Source of the DNA: Chromohalobacter canadensis
GTDB lineage: Bacteria; Pseudomonadota; Gammaproteobacteria; Pseudomonadales; Halomonadaceae
Direction: 5' to 3'
DNA: 64,000 bases
NCBI RefSeq assembly: GCF_029544075.1
Contig: NZ_JAJQJH010000011.1
Span: forward strand, 1-64,000
How positions within the stretch are numbered: the stretch's first letter is position 1; every line of letters begins with the position of its first letter. Below, in pieces: positions 7,322 through 17,513 of this stretch. A program made the translations under genes and the position numbers. The notes below the pieces were generated by a model, which did not search any database, was not told where the DNA came from, and was given only the letters and a program-made list of their open reading frames with translations.

Positions 7322-10300
7322 ATGTTCAGCGTCATACACGCCAATCACCTCGAGGACCTGGGGACGCTCGCGCTCGATGTCATTCGGCGCCACCGTCAAC
7401 CGCCGCTGGTGCCGGAAACCTTTCTCGTCCAATCCAACGGCATGGCGCAGTGGTTGCGCTTGACCTTAGCCGAGGCCGATGGCATCGCCGCCTCGGTGGA
7501 TTTTCCGCTGCCTTCAAGCTTCGTGTGGCGCGCCTATCGCGCGGTGCTGGGTGACGACATCCCCGAGCAGTCCCCGTTCGACAAGACACCCCTGGCCTGG
7601 CGGCTGATGGAATTACTGGAGCGTTGTCTCGATCCCGAGGCGTCTCCCTACGACCCGGCGTGTTACGCGCCGCTGCGTGACTATCTCCAAGGCGAGGCGC
7701 TCGAGGCGAGCCCGTTGCCGGGCGCTGCACATGAGGCGCGCGAGCGTCGCCGTTGGCATCTGGCGGTGCGACTCGCCGATCTCTTCGATCAGTACCTGAT
7801 CTATCGTCCCGAATGGATCGAAGCCTGGGAGCGGGGAGAAAATGCGCCCACGGACCTGCCCGACGACCAGCGCTGGCAGCCGGCGCTGTGGCGGGCGCTG
7901 ATAGAAGATGCCCCGGCGCAGGCGCGTGAGCACCATCGCGCGCGTCTACACCGGCGTTTTCTCGACGCCGCCCGGCAGCTTCGCGAGCGCCCCCGCGATA
8001 TACCGCCGCGACTGTTCGTGTTCGGGATCTCGGCATTGCCGGCGCAGACCCTCGAGGCCCTGCACGCGCTTTCCGGCGTGGTCGACGTGTTCCTGATGAT
8101 CGCCAATCCCTGTCGCCATTACTGGGGCGATATCGTCTCCGACCGTGATGCCATCAAGCGTGCCGGGCGGTTATCGGCCCGGGCACGCCACGAGCAGGAG
8201 TCGCGTCACCCTGAAGCGCCGTGGTTGGCCGAACTCGACGAGGAAGCGCTGCATCTGCACGCCAATCCGCTGCTGGCGGGGTGGGGCACTCAGGGGCGAG
8301 ATTTCATCGTCGGCCTTTATGAGTTCGAGAGCGCGCGCGGCTTCGACCTGGAAACCGATGTCTTTCGTGATATGGCCCCCATGCAGTCACCGACGCTGCT
8401 TCAGCAGTTGCAGCAGGACGTACTCGAGCTGGCGCACCCTGGCGAGCGTGCCCGACAGGAAGGTGGCCCCAGAACGATCGCCGAGGACGACGACTCTCTG
8501 GCCCTTGTCAGCGCTCACTCACCGCTGCGTGAGGTGGAGATTCTCCACGACCGCTTGCTGGCGGCCTTCGAGGACGCCGAGGCGGCGGGCGAACCACTGC
8601 GGCCTCGCGACATCGTGGTCATGGTGCCGGAGATCGATCGCTACGCGCCCTGCATCGAGGCGGTCTTCGGCCAGTTGCCACCGTCGCATCCCCGGCACAT
8701 CCCCTTCACCATCGCCGACCAGGTAGCCAGCGAGGCGGACCCGCTCATGGTGCTGGCCTTGCTGTTGCTCGACTTGCCCGAGCGTCGGCTGACGGTCAGC
8801 GAGGTGCTCGATGCCCTGGAAGTGCCCGCCTTTCGTGCGCGCTTTGCCATCGACGAGGCCGAGCTCGAGCGGCTACGCCAATGGCTGGCAGGCAGCGGCG
8901 TGCGCTGGGGGCTGAGTGCCGAGCACCGTCAGTCACTCGGGTTTCCGGCGCTGGGCGAGAACAGCTGGCGCTTCGGGCTGTCGCGCATGCTGCTCGGTTA
9001 CGCCGTGGGTGAGCCGCCATCAGCCGCGTCTCGTGACGAAAGTGATGACTCACTGGGGCGCCCGCCGAGTTGGGACTTTCAGGGCATCGTGCCCTATGCC
9101 GAGGTGGGCGGCCTGGAGGCCGACCTCGCCGGACGTGTGGCGGCGCTGCTCGACACCCTGGAAACACAGTGTGCGGCCTTGAGCGAGCGGTTGCCCCCCG
9201 AGGCGTGGCTGGGACGTCTGCAAGCCTTGTTTTCCGCCTGTTTGAGCCCTACCACGGCGGAAGAGCATGATGTCGTAGCGCGCCTCGATGCGGCGCTGGG
9301 ACGCTGGTCGCAGCAATGTCGACAGGCCGGTTTCGAGGCTGAGGTGGGGCTCGGCGTGGTGCGCGATGCGTTGCGTGCCGAACTGGACGAAGGTGGTCTC
9401 GCGCAGCGCTTTCTGGCCGGCAAGGTCAACTTCGCGACTTTGATGCCGATGCGCGCGATTCCCTTCCGTCATGTCTATCTGCTGGGCATGAATGACGGCG
9501 ATTACCCCCGCGTGCGACAGCCCCAGGATTTTGATCTGATGGCGACGCGCCCGCGTCCCGGTGATCGTTCGCGGCGGGACGACGACCGTTACCTGATGCT
9601 CGAAGCCATGCTGTCGGCGCGCGAATGCTTGACGCTTTCTTGGGTGGGGCGTGACGTGCGCGACAATACCCCGCGCCCGCCGTCGGTGTTGCTCGGCGAG
9701 TTGCTCGATACTATCGAACAGGGCTGGGATGTGCCCGAGAGGGATGTCGCCGACCGCGCCACCCGCCTGGCGCAGCGCCTGATCGAGACACATCCGTTGC
9801 AGCCGTTCTCGCGACGCTACTTCGAACGCGACGACCCGCACTTTACCTATGAGTCGAGCTGGGAGGCGCTGTATATGCCCCCCGAGCGTGACGAAGCTGC
9901 ACCGTGCAATGCCGCCACGGCGGTCGAGTTGCCCAGTGAACCGCTTGGGGTGGGTGATCTACAACGCGTGCTGCGACGCCCATGGACGGTTTATCTGGGG
10001 CGCCTGGGCGTGCATTTCGCCGACGCCCATGTGCCCGACGAGGACAACGAACCATTCGCTCCGGACGGCCTGGAAGATCACGGTCTCAAGCGCGAGCTGC
10101 TCGAGGGTGCCCGCGAGGGTGTGCCGTTGACCGCCGTCGCCGAGCGGCTGCGCATGGCCGGGCGCTTGCCGACGGCCGGTTTCGGCGAGGCCCTGATCGA
10201 ACCGCGCCTGGCGCGCCTGTCGCGTCAGGTGGAAAGCTGGCGCCGTGAGGTGGCCGAATGCGTCACGTCGTCGCCACCGCTGGTGCGTTATGTCGATGGC

Positions 10301-10942
10301 CATGACAAGGCACTGACGCTCGAAGCGCGTCTCGACGGGCTTTTCGCCGCGCCTGAAGAAGCCACGGCGCCCTGGCGGCTGGTGACGCTGGAGCCGGGAC
10401 ACTACGGGCATCTCAAGGTCGAAGGCGAGGGTCCTTATCGCCATGTCGGCAAGTTGCATCGACTTTATACCGGCTATCTGCGCTGGTTGCTCGCCAATGC
10501 CACGCTGGAGGCGCCGTGTGCCTGGACGGCGATCTTCGAGGATCGCTGTCTGCTCCTCCCGGGCCTGGACAAGGCCAGCGCCGCAGGCGAGCTCGATGGC
10601 CTGCTGGTGGCTTGGGCGTGTGCCTATCGAGCGCCGAGGCCGGCCATCGATGAGGTCGCCAAGGAGGTCTGGAAACGTTTGCCGCGTGCCGAATGGGTGC
10701 CGTTGGCGGCAGGCGAGGCGCCAGATGCTGGCCTGCGCGAGGCGCTCATCGCGCGCTATGAGACCGATGCCTTCTCCGGGCCGGCGGCGCTGCGTGCCAG
10801 TGACGGCGCCCTGGGTCAGCTGTGGCCCGATTTCGCTACCTTCGAGGCAGCGGGCGGCATTGCCGCCTCGCTTACCCAGTATGCGCCGCTACTGGACATG
10901 CTGGCGCGAATTACCCAGCGGGTACACGGAGGTCGTTCATGA
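7322..10942 (+). CDS. recC: Exodeoxyribonuclease V subunit gamma
   Basis: RecC (1206 residues) is the Chi-recognising scaffold of RecBCD. It opens with MFSVIHANHLEDL, followed by VQSNGMAQWLRL, and contains SPLREVEILHDRLL and LMPMRAIPFRHVYLLGMNDGDYPR, classic RecC segments of an inactivated helicase core. The start is the ATG at 7322. An upstream ATG in frame at 7295 would add nine unconserved residues. Its TGA overlaps the recB ATG. It is the first gene of recC-recB-recD and probably uses a promoter in the bioB-recC intergenic region. Confidence 0.96.
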   Translation: MFSVIHANHLEDLGTLALDVIRRHRQPPLVPETFLVQSNGMAQWLRLTLAEADGIAASVDFPLPSSFVWRAYRAVLGDDIPEQSPFDKTPLAWRLMELLERCLDPEASPYDPACYAPLRDYLQGEALEASPLPGAAHEARERRRWHLAVRLADLFDQYLIYRPEWIEAWERGENAPTDLPDDQRWQPALWRALIEDAPAQAREHHRARLHRRFLDAARQLRERPRDIPPRLFVFGISALPAQTLEALHALSGVVDVFLMIANPCRHYWGDIVSDRDAIKRAGRLSARARHEQESRHPEAPWLAELDEEALHLHANPLLAGWGTQGRDFIVGLYEFESARGFDLETDVFRDMAPMQSPTLLQQLQQDVLELAHPGERARQEGGPRTIAEDDDSLALVSAHSPLREVEILHDRLLAAFEDAEAAGEPLRPRDIVVMVPEIDRYAPCIEAVFGQLPPSHPRHIPFTIADQVASEADPLMVLALLLLDLPERRLTVSEVLDALEVPAFRARFAIDEAELERLRQWLAGSGVRWGLSAEHRQSLGFPALGENSWRFGLSRMLLGYAVGEPPSAASRDESDDSLGRPPSWDFQGIVPYAEVGGLEADLAGRVAALLDTLETQCAALSERLPPEAWLGRLQALFSACLSPTTAEEHDVVARLDAALGRWSQQCRQAGFEAEVGLGVVRDALRAELDEGGLAQRFLAGKVNFATLMPMRAIPFRHVYLLGMNDGDYPRVRQPQDFDLMATRPRPGDRSRRDDDRYLMLEAMLSARECLTLSWVGRDVRDNTPRPPSVLLGELLDTIEQGWDVPERDVADRATRLAQRLIETHPLQPFSRRYFERDDPHFTYESSWEALYMPPERDEAAPCNAATAVELPSEPLGVGDLQRVLRRPWTVYLGRLGVHFADAHVPDEDNEPFAPDGLEDHGLKRELLEGAREGVPLTAVAERLRMAGRLPTAGFGEALIEPRLARLSRQVESWRREVAECVTSSPPLVRYVDGHDKALTLEARLDGLFAAPEEATAPWRLVTLEPGHYGHLKVEGEGPYRHVGKLHRLYTGYLRWLLANATLEAPCAWTAIFEDRCLLLPGLDKASAAGELDGLLVAWACAYRAPRPAIDEVAKEVWKRLPRAEWVPLAAGEAPDAGLREALIARYETDAFSGPAALRASDGALGQLWPDFATFEAAGGIAASLTQYAPLLDMLARITQRVHGGRS

Positions 10943-13900
10943 CGTCGCCCAGCCATGCAACGGCGCCGACCGTTCAGCCCTTGGTGCTCAAGACCCTGCC
11001 GCTGACCGGCCATCACCTGATCGAGGCGAGTGCGGGTACCGGCAAGACCTTTACCTTGGCGGCACTCTATGTGCGTTTGGTGCTCGGCCCGTTACCCGGG
11101 CGCGAAGATCACGATTTCCCGCGCCCGCTGTTGCCGCCGGAAATTCTCGTGGTGACCTTTACCGAAGCCGCTACCGCCGAGCTGCGCGGACGCATTCGAG
11201 CGCGTCTCAAGGAGGCCCGCGATTGGTTGCTGGCGACGAACGAAGCGCGTGACGACAAGGTCCTCGCGGCGCTGCTGGCGCCCTTGGTCGAGGCCGGTGA
11301 CGAGGCCTTGGCCGGTGCCGCCAAGCGCCTGGATCAGGCCGCGCGGCTGATGGACGAGGCGGCGATTTTCACCATCCATGGCTTTTGCCAGCGCATGCTG
11401 ACCCGCCATGCCTTCGATGCCGGCGCCCGCTTCGGTGCCGAGCTACTGCAGGATGGCTCGGCCTTGCTGACGCGCGTCGTGGAGGATTACTGGCGCTGCC
11501 ATTTCTATCCACTCGCCGCGCACTGGCAGCGCGAGATTCGTCGACGTTGGGAGGGGCCGGAGGCGCTGAGCCGTGCCTTGACGCCGCTACTCAAGGAAGG
11601 CCGGGCACAGCCACTGTGGTGGGATGGCGAGCATATCCAGGCGCCCGCGTCGCTGCACGCGTTGTTGGAGAGCGCGGAGCGCTCGTTGGCCGCCCGCAGT
11701 GAACTGGAAGCCCGGCTGCGACAGGCGTGGGATCGTGACGCCATCGCGACCTGCCTGCAAGAAGCCTTCGAGCGCGGCTCCCTCAACAAGCGCAGTTACA
11801 AGCCGGAAGAGCTCGGGACACGCCTGGCGGCATTCGAGCAGTGGCTGACGACGCTCGAAGCGGGCGGCGATGACGACACGACCGACAGTCAGGGCCGCTT
11901 CTGGCTGAGCCAGGCCAAGCTCGAGGGGGCCACCAAGAAGGGCCATGACATCCCCGCGCATCCCTTCTTCGCGGTGCTTGACGAACTGGTCGAAACCGCC
12001 ACGCCCTTCGACCAGTTGGCGCCGCAAGTGCTGGCTCACGCCCGCGATACGGTGACGGCGATGTTCGCCGCCGAGAAGCATCGCCAAGGATTATGGGAAT
12101 TCGGCGACCTGCTCTGTGACCTGGACGCCGCGCTCGACCCCGACGCGGCCCCCGAAGCTGCCTTGCGCCTCGCCGGGCGCATTCGCCGGGCGCTGCCAGT
12201 GGCGCTGATCGACGAGTTTCAGGACACCGACCCGCTGCAGTACCGCATCTTCTCGCGGATTTACCGGGCACCTGAGTCGGAGACCGCGACCACCTTGTTG
12301 ATGATCGGCGATCCCAAGCAGGCGATCTATGCCTTTCGCGGCGCCGATATCGATACCTATCTGGCGGCGCGGCGCGAAACCCCGAGTCGCTTCACCCTGG
12401 CGCGCAATTTTCGCTCCAGCCAGGCCATGGTCAAGGCGGTCAATACGCTGTTCACGCGCCATCCCGAACCCTTCGGCAGCGACGAGATCCCCTTTGTCGA
12501 GGTCGAGGCCCAAGGCAAGTCGACGCGTCTGGTGAATGCCGATGGCCACGATATGGCAGCGCTCGGCGCCTGGTGGCCGAACGAGGAGCGTCACACCAAG
12601 GCGGATTACCAGACGCGCATGGCAAGCGCTGCGCGTGCCGAGACGCAGCGCCTGCTCGAGGGGGGCGCGTACTTTGTCGATGGCAGCGGTGCGCGTTGTG
12701 CGGTACGCCCCGCTGACATCGCGATTCTGGTGCGCAAGGGCGCCGAGGCGCTGGCGGTGCGTCGCGCGCTGGCCGAGGGCGGCATTCGCAGCGTCTATCT
12801 CAGCGAGCGCTCCAGCGTCTTCGATACCCCGCTGGCCTTCGAGCTGCTGCAGTTGTTCGAGGCGGTGGCGCAGCCGCGCCAGGACGCTCGCCTCAAGGCG
12901 GCGCTGGCGACGCGCCTTCTGTGCGATACACCGGCGACGTTGGAAGCGCTGCTCGCCGATGAGCTGGCGTGGGAGCGCGAAGTCGAGCGTTTCGCCGACT
13001 ATCATCGCCAGTGGCAGCGGCGTGGCGTGCTGCCCATGCTGCGCGCGGTAATGCGCGACTTCCGGGTCGCCGAACGCCTGGGGCAGCGCGACGATGGCGA
13101 GCGTGCGCTGACCGACCTTCTGCACCTGGGAGAGCTGGCGCAGACGGTGTCGGCCCGGCTCGACGGCGAGCATGCGCTGTTGCGCTGGTGGCATCGTGCG
13201 CTTCTCGAAGGCGCGGCCGAACTCGATGCCGAGGCCGTCAGTCAGCGCCTGGAAAGTGATGAGGATCTGGTCAAGGTCATCACCATCCACAAGGCCAAGG
13301 GCCTCGAATATCCCATCGTGCTGTTGCCGTTCGTCTGCGATTACCGACCGGCGGCACCGGATCGCAGTACCGGCCTGCTCGAATGGCGCGATCCGCAACA
13401 AGGGCGTGTCTGGGTGCACGGTGCCGACGACACGCAACTGGCGGCCGCCGAGCAGGCGCGGCTAGACGAGGACGTTCGGCTGCTCTATGTCGCACTCACG
13501 CGGGCCGCACATGCCTGTCGCCTGGGCGTCGCGCCACTGGGGCGCGGGCGCGGCGCGTCGACCTGCCTACACGAAACGGCGTTGGGCCGACTGCTGGGCT
13601 GCCAGGCCGACGACGACGGGCATGCGCTGCGCGAACGCTTGGCGGCGGCGCTGAACATCGAGGCGTGCCCCGCGCCGCCCGCGCATCGCCTGCGGCTTGG
13701 CGACACTGCTCCGGAAATGGCCCCGGCGCGACGTTTTACGGGGGGCATCGACGACGATTGGTGGATCGCCTCGTATTCGGCGTTGATCGTCGACGCACGT
13801 CTCGAGGCCGGCACGGGTGCACAGGCGCTGCCCTGGGATGCCCCGGCGACGCTGGATGTCGAGGTCAGCCGCGAGCGCGACCCGGTGCCGCGTCCCGCCG

Positions 13901-14706
13901 CACGCACGCTGCGCGATTTTCCGCGCGGCCCGCGCCCGGGGACTTTCCTGCATAGCCTGCTGGAAGCGGTGGACTTCGACCGCCTGAGTGAACCGGCGTA
14001 TCGCGACGAATTGCAGCGTCTGGTCAGCACGCGCTTGCACCTCGGCGGCTTCGACGCCGAGTGGGCGCCGGTGTTGCTCGATTGGTTATGTCAGGCACTG
14101 CCGACGCCGTTTGTCGGCCATCAGGACGCTGCGATTCGTCTCGATGGCTTGGCCGCCTGGCGCGCCGAGCTGGAGTTCTGGTTGCCCGCCGAGGATGCCT
14201 GGAGTACGCCGCTCGATGCGCTGGTCTGCGCGCTGGAACCCTTGCCGACACCGCGCCCTCGGCTGGCGCCGCGCAAACTCAACGGCATGCTCAAGGGCTT
14301 CGTCGACCTGGTGTTCGAGGCCGAGGATGGCCGCTGGTACGTCCTCGACTGGAAGTCGAATCATCTGGGCGACGCGCTGGCTGACTATCACCACGAGGCG
14401 CTGGCCGAGGCCATGGTCGCGCATCGCTACGACCTGCAGTACGTGTTGTACGTGCTGGCGCTGCATCGCCTGCTGAAGGCGCGTCTCGAGGATTACGATT
14501 ACGATATCCACATGGGCGGGGCCTGTTACATGTTTCTGCGCGGCTTCGATGGCACACCGGGCCATGGTGTCTTTCAGCGGCGTCCCGAGCGGCGCTTGAT
14601 AGAGGCCTTGGATGCCTGGCTCGCCGGCGACGTGGCGCCCGTCGAGGCGCTGCGTCGTGAATACGGCGTCGCCGTGCCTGAGACTGCCCCGGGAGAGAAT
14701 GCATGA
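10939..14706 (+). CDS. recB: Exodeoxyribonuclease V subunit beta (helicase-nuclease)
   Basis: RecB (1255 residues) is the 3'-5' SF1A helicase and the only nuclease of RecBCD. Walker A is seen in IEASAGTGKTFTLA near residue 30, Walker B in LIDEFQDTDPLQY, later helicase motifs in MIGDPKQAIYAFRGAD and VITIHKAKGLEYPIV. The C-terminal nuclease domain has GFVDLVFEAEDGRWYVLDWK, with the Asp and Lys of the RecB nuclease active site. It overlaps recC and recD by 4 bp on both sides, so the three subunits are translationally coupled. Confidence 0.97.
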   Translation: MTSPSHATAPTVQPLVLKTLPLTGHHLIEASAGTGKTFTLAALYVRLVLGPLPGREDHDFPRPLLPPEILVVTFTEAATAELRGRIRARLKEARDWLLATNEARDDKVLAALLAPLVEAGDEALAGAAKRLDQAARLMDEAAIFTIHGFCQRMLTRHAFDAGARFGAELLQDGSALLTRVVEDYWRCHFYPLAAHWQREIRRRWEGPEALSRALTPLLKEGRAQPLWWDGEHIQAPASLHALLESAERSLAARSELEARLRQAWDRDAIATCLQEAFERGSLNKRSYKPEELGTRLAAFEQWLTTLEAGGDDDTTDSQGRFWLSQAKLEGATKKGHDIPAHPFFAVLDELVETATPFDQLAPQVLAHARDTVTAMFAAEKHRQGLWEFGDLLCDLDAALDPDAAPEAALRLAGRIRRALPVALIDEFQDTDPLQYRIFSRIYRAPESETATTLLMIGDPKQAIYAFRGADIDTYLAARRETPSRFTLARNFRSSQAMVKAVNTLFTRHPEPFGSDEIPFVEVEAQGKSTRLVNADGHDMAALGAWWPNEERHTKADYQTRMASAARAETQRLLEGGAYFVDGSGARCAVRPADIAILVRKGAEALAVRRALAEGGIRSVYLSERSSVFDTPLAFELLQLFEAVAQPRQDARLKAALATRLLCDTPATLEALLADELAWEREVERFADYHRQWQRRGVLPMLRAVMRDFRVAERLGQRDDGERALTDLLHLGELAQTVSARLDGEHALLRWWHRALLEGAAELDAEAVSQRLESDEDLVKVITIHKAKGLEYPIVLLPFVCDYRPAAPDRSTGLLEWRDPQQGRVWVHGADDTQLAAAEQARLDEDVRLLYVALTRAAHACRLGVAPLGRGRGASTCLHETALGRLLGCQADDDGHALRERLAAALNIEACPAPPAHRLRLGDTAPEMAPARRFTGGIDDDWWIASYSALIVDARLEAGTGAQALPWDAPATLDVEVSRERDPVPRPAARTLRDFPRGPRPGTFLHSLLEAVDFDRLSEPAYRDELQRLVSTRLHLGGFDAEWAPVLLDWLCQALPTPFVGHQDAAIRLDGLAAWRAELEFWLPAEDAWSTPLDALVCALEPLPTPRPRLAPRKLNGMLKGFVDLVFEAEDGRWYVLDWKSNHLGDALADYHHEALAEAMVAHRYDLQYVLYVLALHRLLKARLEDYDYDIHMGGACYMFLRGFDGTPGHGVFQRRPERRLIEALDAWLAGDVAPVEALRREYGVAVPETAPGENA

Positions 14707-16670
14707 GCGATGCACAATATTCCTTGATCCTGGAGGCGACGCCGCCTTCACGCACGAGATTGTTCGAGAGCCTGGCGTGGTGGGAGGCGCTGGGCTGGCT
14801 GCGTGCCTTGGATGCTCACTTCGTGCGCTTTCTCGCCGAACTCGACTCCGAGGCGCCGGCCGAAGTGCTGCTGGCGGCGGCGTTGACCAGCCATCAATTG
14901 GGTCGTGGCCATGTCTGTCTGGCGCTTTCGCGTGCCTTGGCGGCGCCGCGCGACGTACTCTCGTTGCCGCCGTTGGAAGAAGGCGCGCCACAGGCCGAGG
15001 TGCCGCTTCCCGAAGACTTCCTGCAGGGGCTGGATAGTGCCACCTGGGCCGCGCGATTGGCCGTTTCGCCGCTGGTGGCGCCGCCTGGGCCGGGCACTAC
15101 GCCGCTGGTGCTGGAGGGCGAGCGGTTGTATCTACGCCGCTACTGGTCTGCCGAGCGAGCGGTGGCGGCGCATCTCGGCGAGCGTCTGGGGCGCCCCTTA
15201 CCGGTCGAAGCGTCACTGGCCGAGCCTCTGGCGCGGCTGTTTGCCGCGAACGCCACGCACGACGATATGCCGGATTGGCAAAAGGTGGCGTGCACGCTGG
15301 CGCTGCGTAACCGGATGACGATCATCTCTGGCGGCCCCGGTACCGGCAAGACCACGACCGTGACGCGGCTGTTGGCATTGCTTCAGACACAGGCGTTGTC
15401 GTCGGTGGCATCGAGCCACGGCTTGCGTATCCAACTGGCCGCGCCCACCGGCAAGGCGGCGGCACGATTGTCCGAGTCTATCGCTGGCGCGGTGAAGGAT
15501 CTCGACGTCGACGATGACGTCAAGGCGGCCTTGCCACGTGAGGCGTTGACGCTTCATCGCCTGCTTGGCGCGCGTCCGGATACGCGTCGCTTTCGCCATC
15601 ACGCCGGGCATCCGCTGAGTCTCGACCTGCTGGTGGTGGACGAAGCCTCTATGGTGGATCTGGAGTTGATGGCCGCGCTGCTCGAGGCCATGCCGGCCGA
15701 GGCGCGCCTGATCCTGCTCGGCGACAAGGATCAGCTCGCCTCGGTGGAGGCTGGCTCGGTGCTTGGCGATCTTTGCGCCAATGCCCTGGACCAGGGCTAT
15801 TCGCCGCATGCCTGTGAGGTGCTCGAGCGGCTGGCGGGGATCTCGATGACACCCGATGCGGCGTGCTCGCCGCTGGCCGATCACGTGGTCATGCTGCGCA
15901 AGAGCTACCGCTTCGATGTGCATAGCGGCATCGGCGCCCTGGCGGCGGCGACCAATGCTGGCGATGTCGCGGCGTTTCGCCGTGCATGGGACGCGGGGTA
16001 CGCGGATATCAATTGGCTAACGGCGGCGCGCGACCAGATGGCCGTCGAGCGGGCCGCGCTGGCCGGCTATCGCGCTCTCTATCGGCGTATCGCGGCAGGC
16101 GCCACGGCGACGGAGGCGCTGGAACGGCTAGGGGACTTCCAGGTGCTGTGTGCGCTCAAACGTGGCCCCAGGGGCGTCGAGGGGCTCAACGCGCGTATCG
16201 CCACACGCCTATGGCGGGAAGGCTTCATCGACGATCATCAGGGCTGGTACGCCGGGCGTCCGGTGATGGTGACGCGCAATGACCCGCAACTGGCGCTCTA
16301 TAACGGCGACATCGGTATCGTCTTGCCCGACCCCGAGGCGCAGCAGCGTCTGCGGGTGTTCTTCGCGACCGCCGATGGCGCACGGGCGGTGTTGCCGTCG
16401 CGACTCGAGGCCTGCGAGACGGTATTCGCGATGACTGTGCATAAATCGCAGGGCTCCGAGTTCGCCCATGTGCTGTTCGTCTTACCCGAGCACGCTAACC
16501 CTATTCTGACCCGCGAGCTGGTGTATACCGGCATTACCCGCGCCAAGCGCCAGTTGACGCTGGCCGGCGGCGATGCGCGGGTCATGGACAGCGCTCTGCA
16601 CCGACGCGTAGTGCGTGACAGCGGCTTCGCCGACTGGGTGGCGGTGCTGGATGAGGAGGAGACATCATGA
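14703..16670 (+). CDS. recD: Exodeoxyribonuclease V subunit alpha (5'-3' helicase)
   Basis: RecD (655 residues) is the fast 5'-3' SF1B motor of RecBCD. Walker A is ISGGPGTGKTTTVTRL near residue 210, Walker B is LLVVDEASMVDLELM, and there is LLGDKDQLASVEAGSVLGD plus the C-terminal FAMTVHKSQGSEF and YTGITRAKRQL motifs. The ATG overlaps the recB stop, and its stop overlaps the start of the creatininase-family gene, an unusual partner for recBCD. Confidence 0.96.
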   Translation: MSDAQYSLILEATPPSRTRLFESLAWWEALGWLRALDAHFVRFLAELDSEAPAEVLLAAALTSHQLGRGHVCLALSRALAAPRDVLSLPPLEEGAPQAEVPLPEDFLQGLDSATWAARLAVSPLVAPPGPGTTPLVLEGERLYLRRYWSAERAVAAHLGERLGRPLPVEASLAEPLARLFAANATHDDMPDWQKVACTLALRNRMTIISGGPGTGKTTTVTRLLALLQTQALSSVASSHGLRIQLAAPTGKAAARLSESIAGAVKDLDVDDDVKAALPREALTLHRLLGARPDTRRFRHHAGHPLSLDLLVVDEASMVDLELMAALLEAMPAEARLILLGDKDQLASVEAGSVLGDLCANALDQGYSPHACEVLERLAGISMTPDAACSPLADHVVMLRKSYRFDVHSGIGALAAATNAGDVAAFRRAWDAGYADINWLTAARDQMAVERAALAGYRALYRRIAAGATATEALERLGDFQVLCALKRGPRGVEGLNARIATRLWREGFIDDHQGWYAGRPVMVTRNDPQLALYNGDIGIVLPDPEAQQRLRVFFATADGARAVLPSRLEACETVFAMTVHKSQGSEFAHVLFVLPEHANPILTRELVYTGITRAKRQLTLAGGDARVMDSALHRRVVRDSGFADWVAVLDEEETS

Positions 16671-17500
16671 ATGCTTCATCGCCTGAAAATGCCGCGATCG
16701 GTGGCAGCGACTGGGCGTCGTTGAGCAGTCCCGAGCTGGCTCGGCGCGTAGGCCCAGAGAGCGTGGCGTTGTTGCCGTTAGGGGCCATCGAACAGCATGG
16801 CGCACATCTGCCGCTTTCCACCGACGTGGATATCGCCGACGGCCTGGTCGCGGCGATGCGTGAACGTGTCGCAGCATCGCGGGATTTGCTGATACTGCCT
16901 ACGTTGGCGGTGGGGTCGAGCCTCGAGCATGGTAACTTCGCGGGCACTTTGAGCCTGACGCCGGAGACGGCCATCGCGCATCTGGTGGATATCGGTGACA
17001 GCGTGGCGCGTGCGGGGATCCGTCGCCTGGTGCTGTTCAATAGCCATGGCGGCAATAAGGCGGTGGTCGATCTGGCGGCACTCAAGTTACGCGAGCGCTA
17101 TGGCTTGCTGGTAGTCAAGGCGAATTACTTTCGCTTCGCGCCGCCCGAAGATGCGCTGCCCGCCGAGGAGTTGCGCCACGGGCTGCATGGCGGTGCGCTG
17201 GAAACCGCAATGATGATGCACCTGGTGCCGCACAAGGTACGCCAGACCGAACTCAGCGAGGCCGTCTCGCTAGGGGCTCACCAGGAACGCGCCGGACGCA
17301 CGCTACTCCCTGAGGGCGATGCCGGCTTCGCCTGGATGGCGCAGGATCTGCATCCCAGCGGTGTGGTGGGCAACGCAACCCTGGCCACGCCGGCCCTGGG
17401 GGAGCGGCTGGTCGCTCATTTCGCCGCGCGCTTGGCGAGCGTGGTCGAGGAAGCCCACTGCTTCGATCTGGCCCAACTGCGCGAACGCTCGCCGCAGTGA
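16667..17500 (+). CDS. Creatininase-family amidohydrolase (possible ArfB-like formamide hydrolase)
   Basis: The 277-residue protein belongs to the creatininase family of metal-dependent amidohydrolases. Metal-site motifs are LGAIEQHGAHLPLSTDVDIA (Glu, His, Asp) near residue 40, FNSHGGN in the middle and HGGALETAMMMH after it. In archaeal flavin/F420 synthesis a member of this family (ArfB) removes a formyl group from a GTP-derived pyrimidine. Here the next two genes are a GTP cyclohydrolase II-like protein and a RibD-type reductase, which supports a role on a GTP-derived pyrimidine. It is translationally coupled to recD (ATGA), so it may be co-expressed with RecBCD. A true creatininase function is unlikely from context. 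Confidence 0.85.
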   Translation: MNASSPENAAIGGSDWASLSSPELARRVGPESVALLPLGAIEQHGAHLPLSTDVDIADGLVAAMRERVAASRDLLILPTLAVGSSLEHGNFAGTLSLTPETAIAHLVDIGDSVARAGIRRLVLFNSHGGNKAVVDLAALKLRERYGLLVVKANYFRFAPPEDALPAEELRHGLHGGALETAMMMHLVPHKVRQTELSEAVSLGAHQERAGRTLLPEGDAGFAWMAQDLHPSGVVGNATLATPALGERLVAHFAARLASVVEEAHCFDLAQLRERSPQ

Positions 17501-17513
17501 GCGGTACGTCACG

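Noticed and set aside
12091-13437. Long minus-strand frame of 448 codons
   Set aside because: It is inside recB on the opposite strand, where recB motifs are fully conserved.
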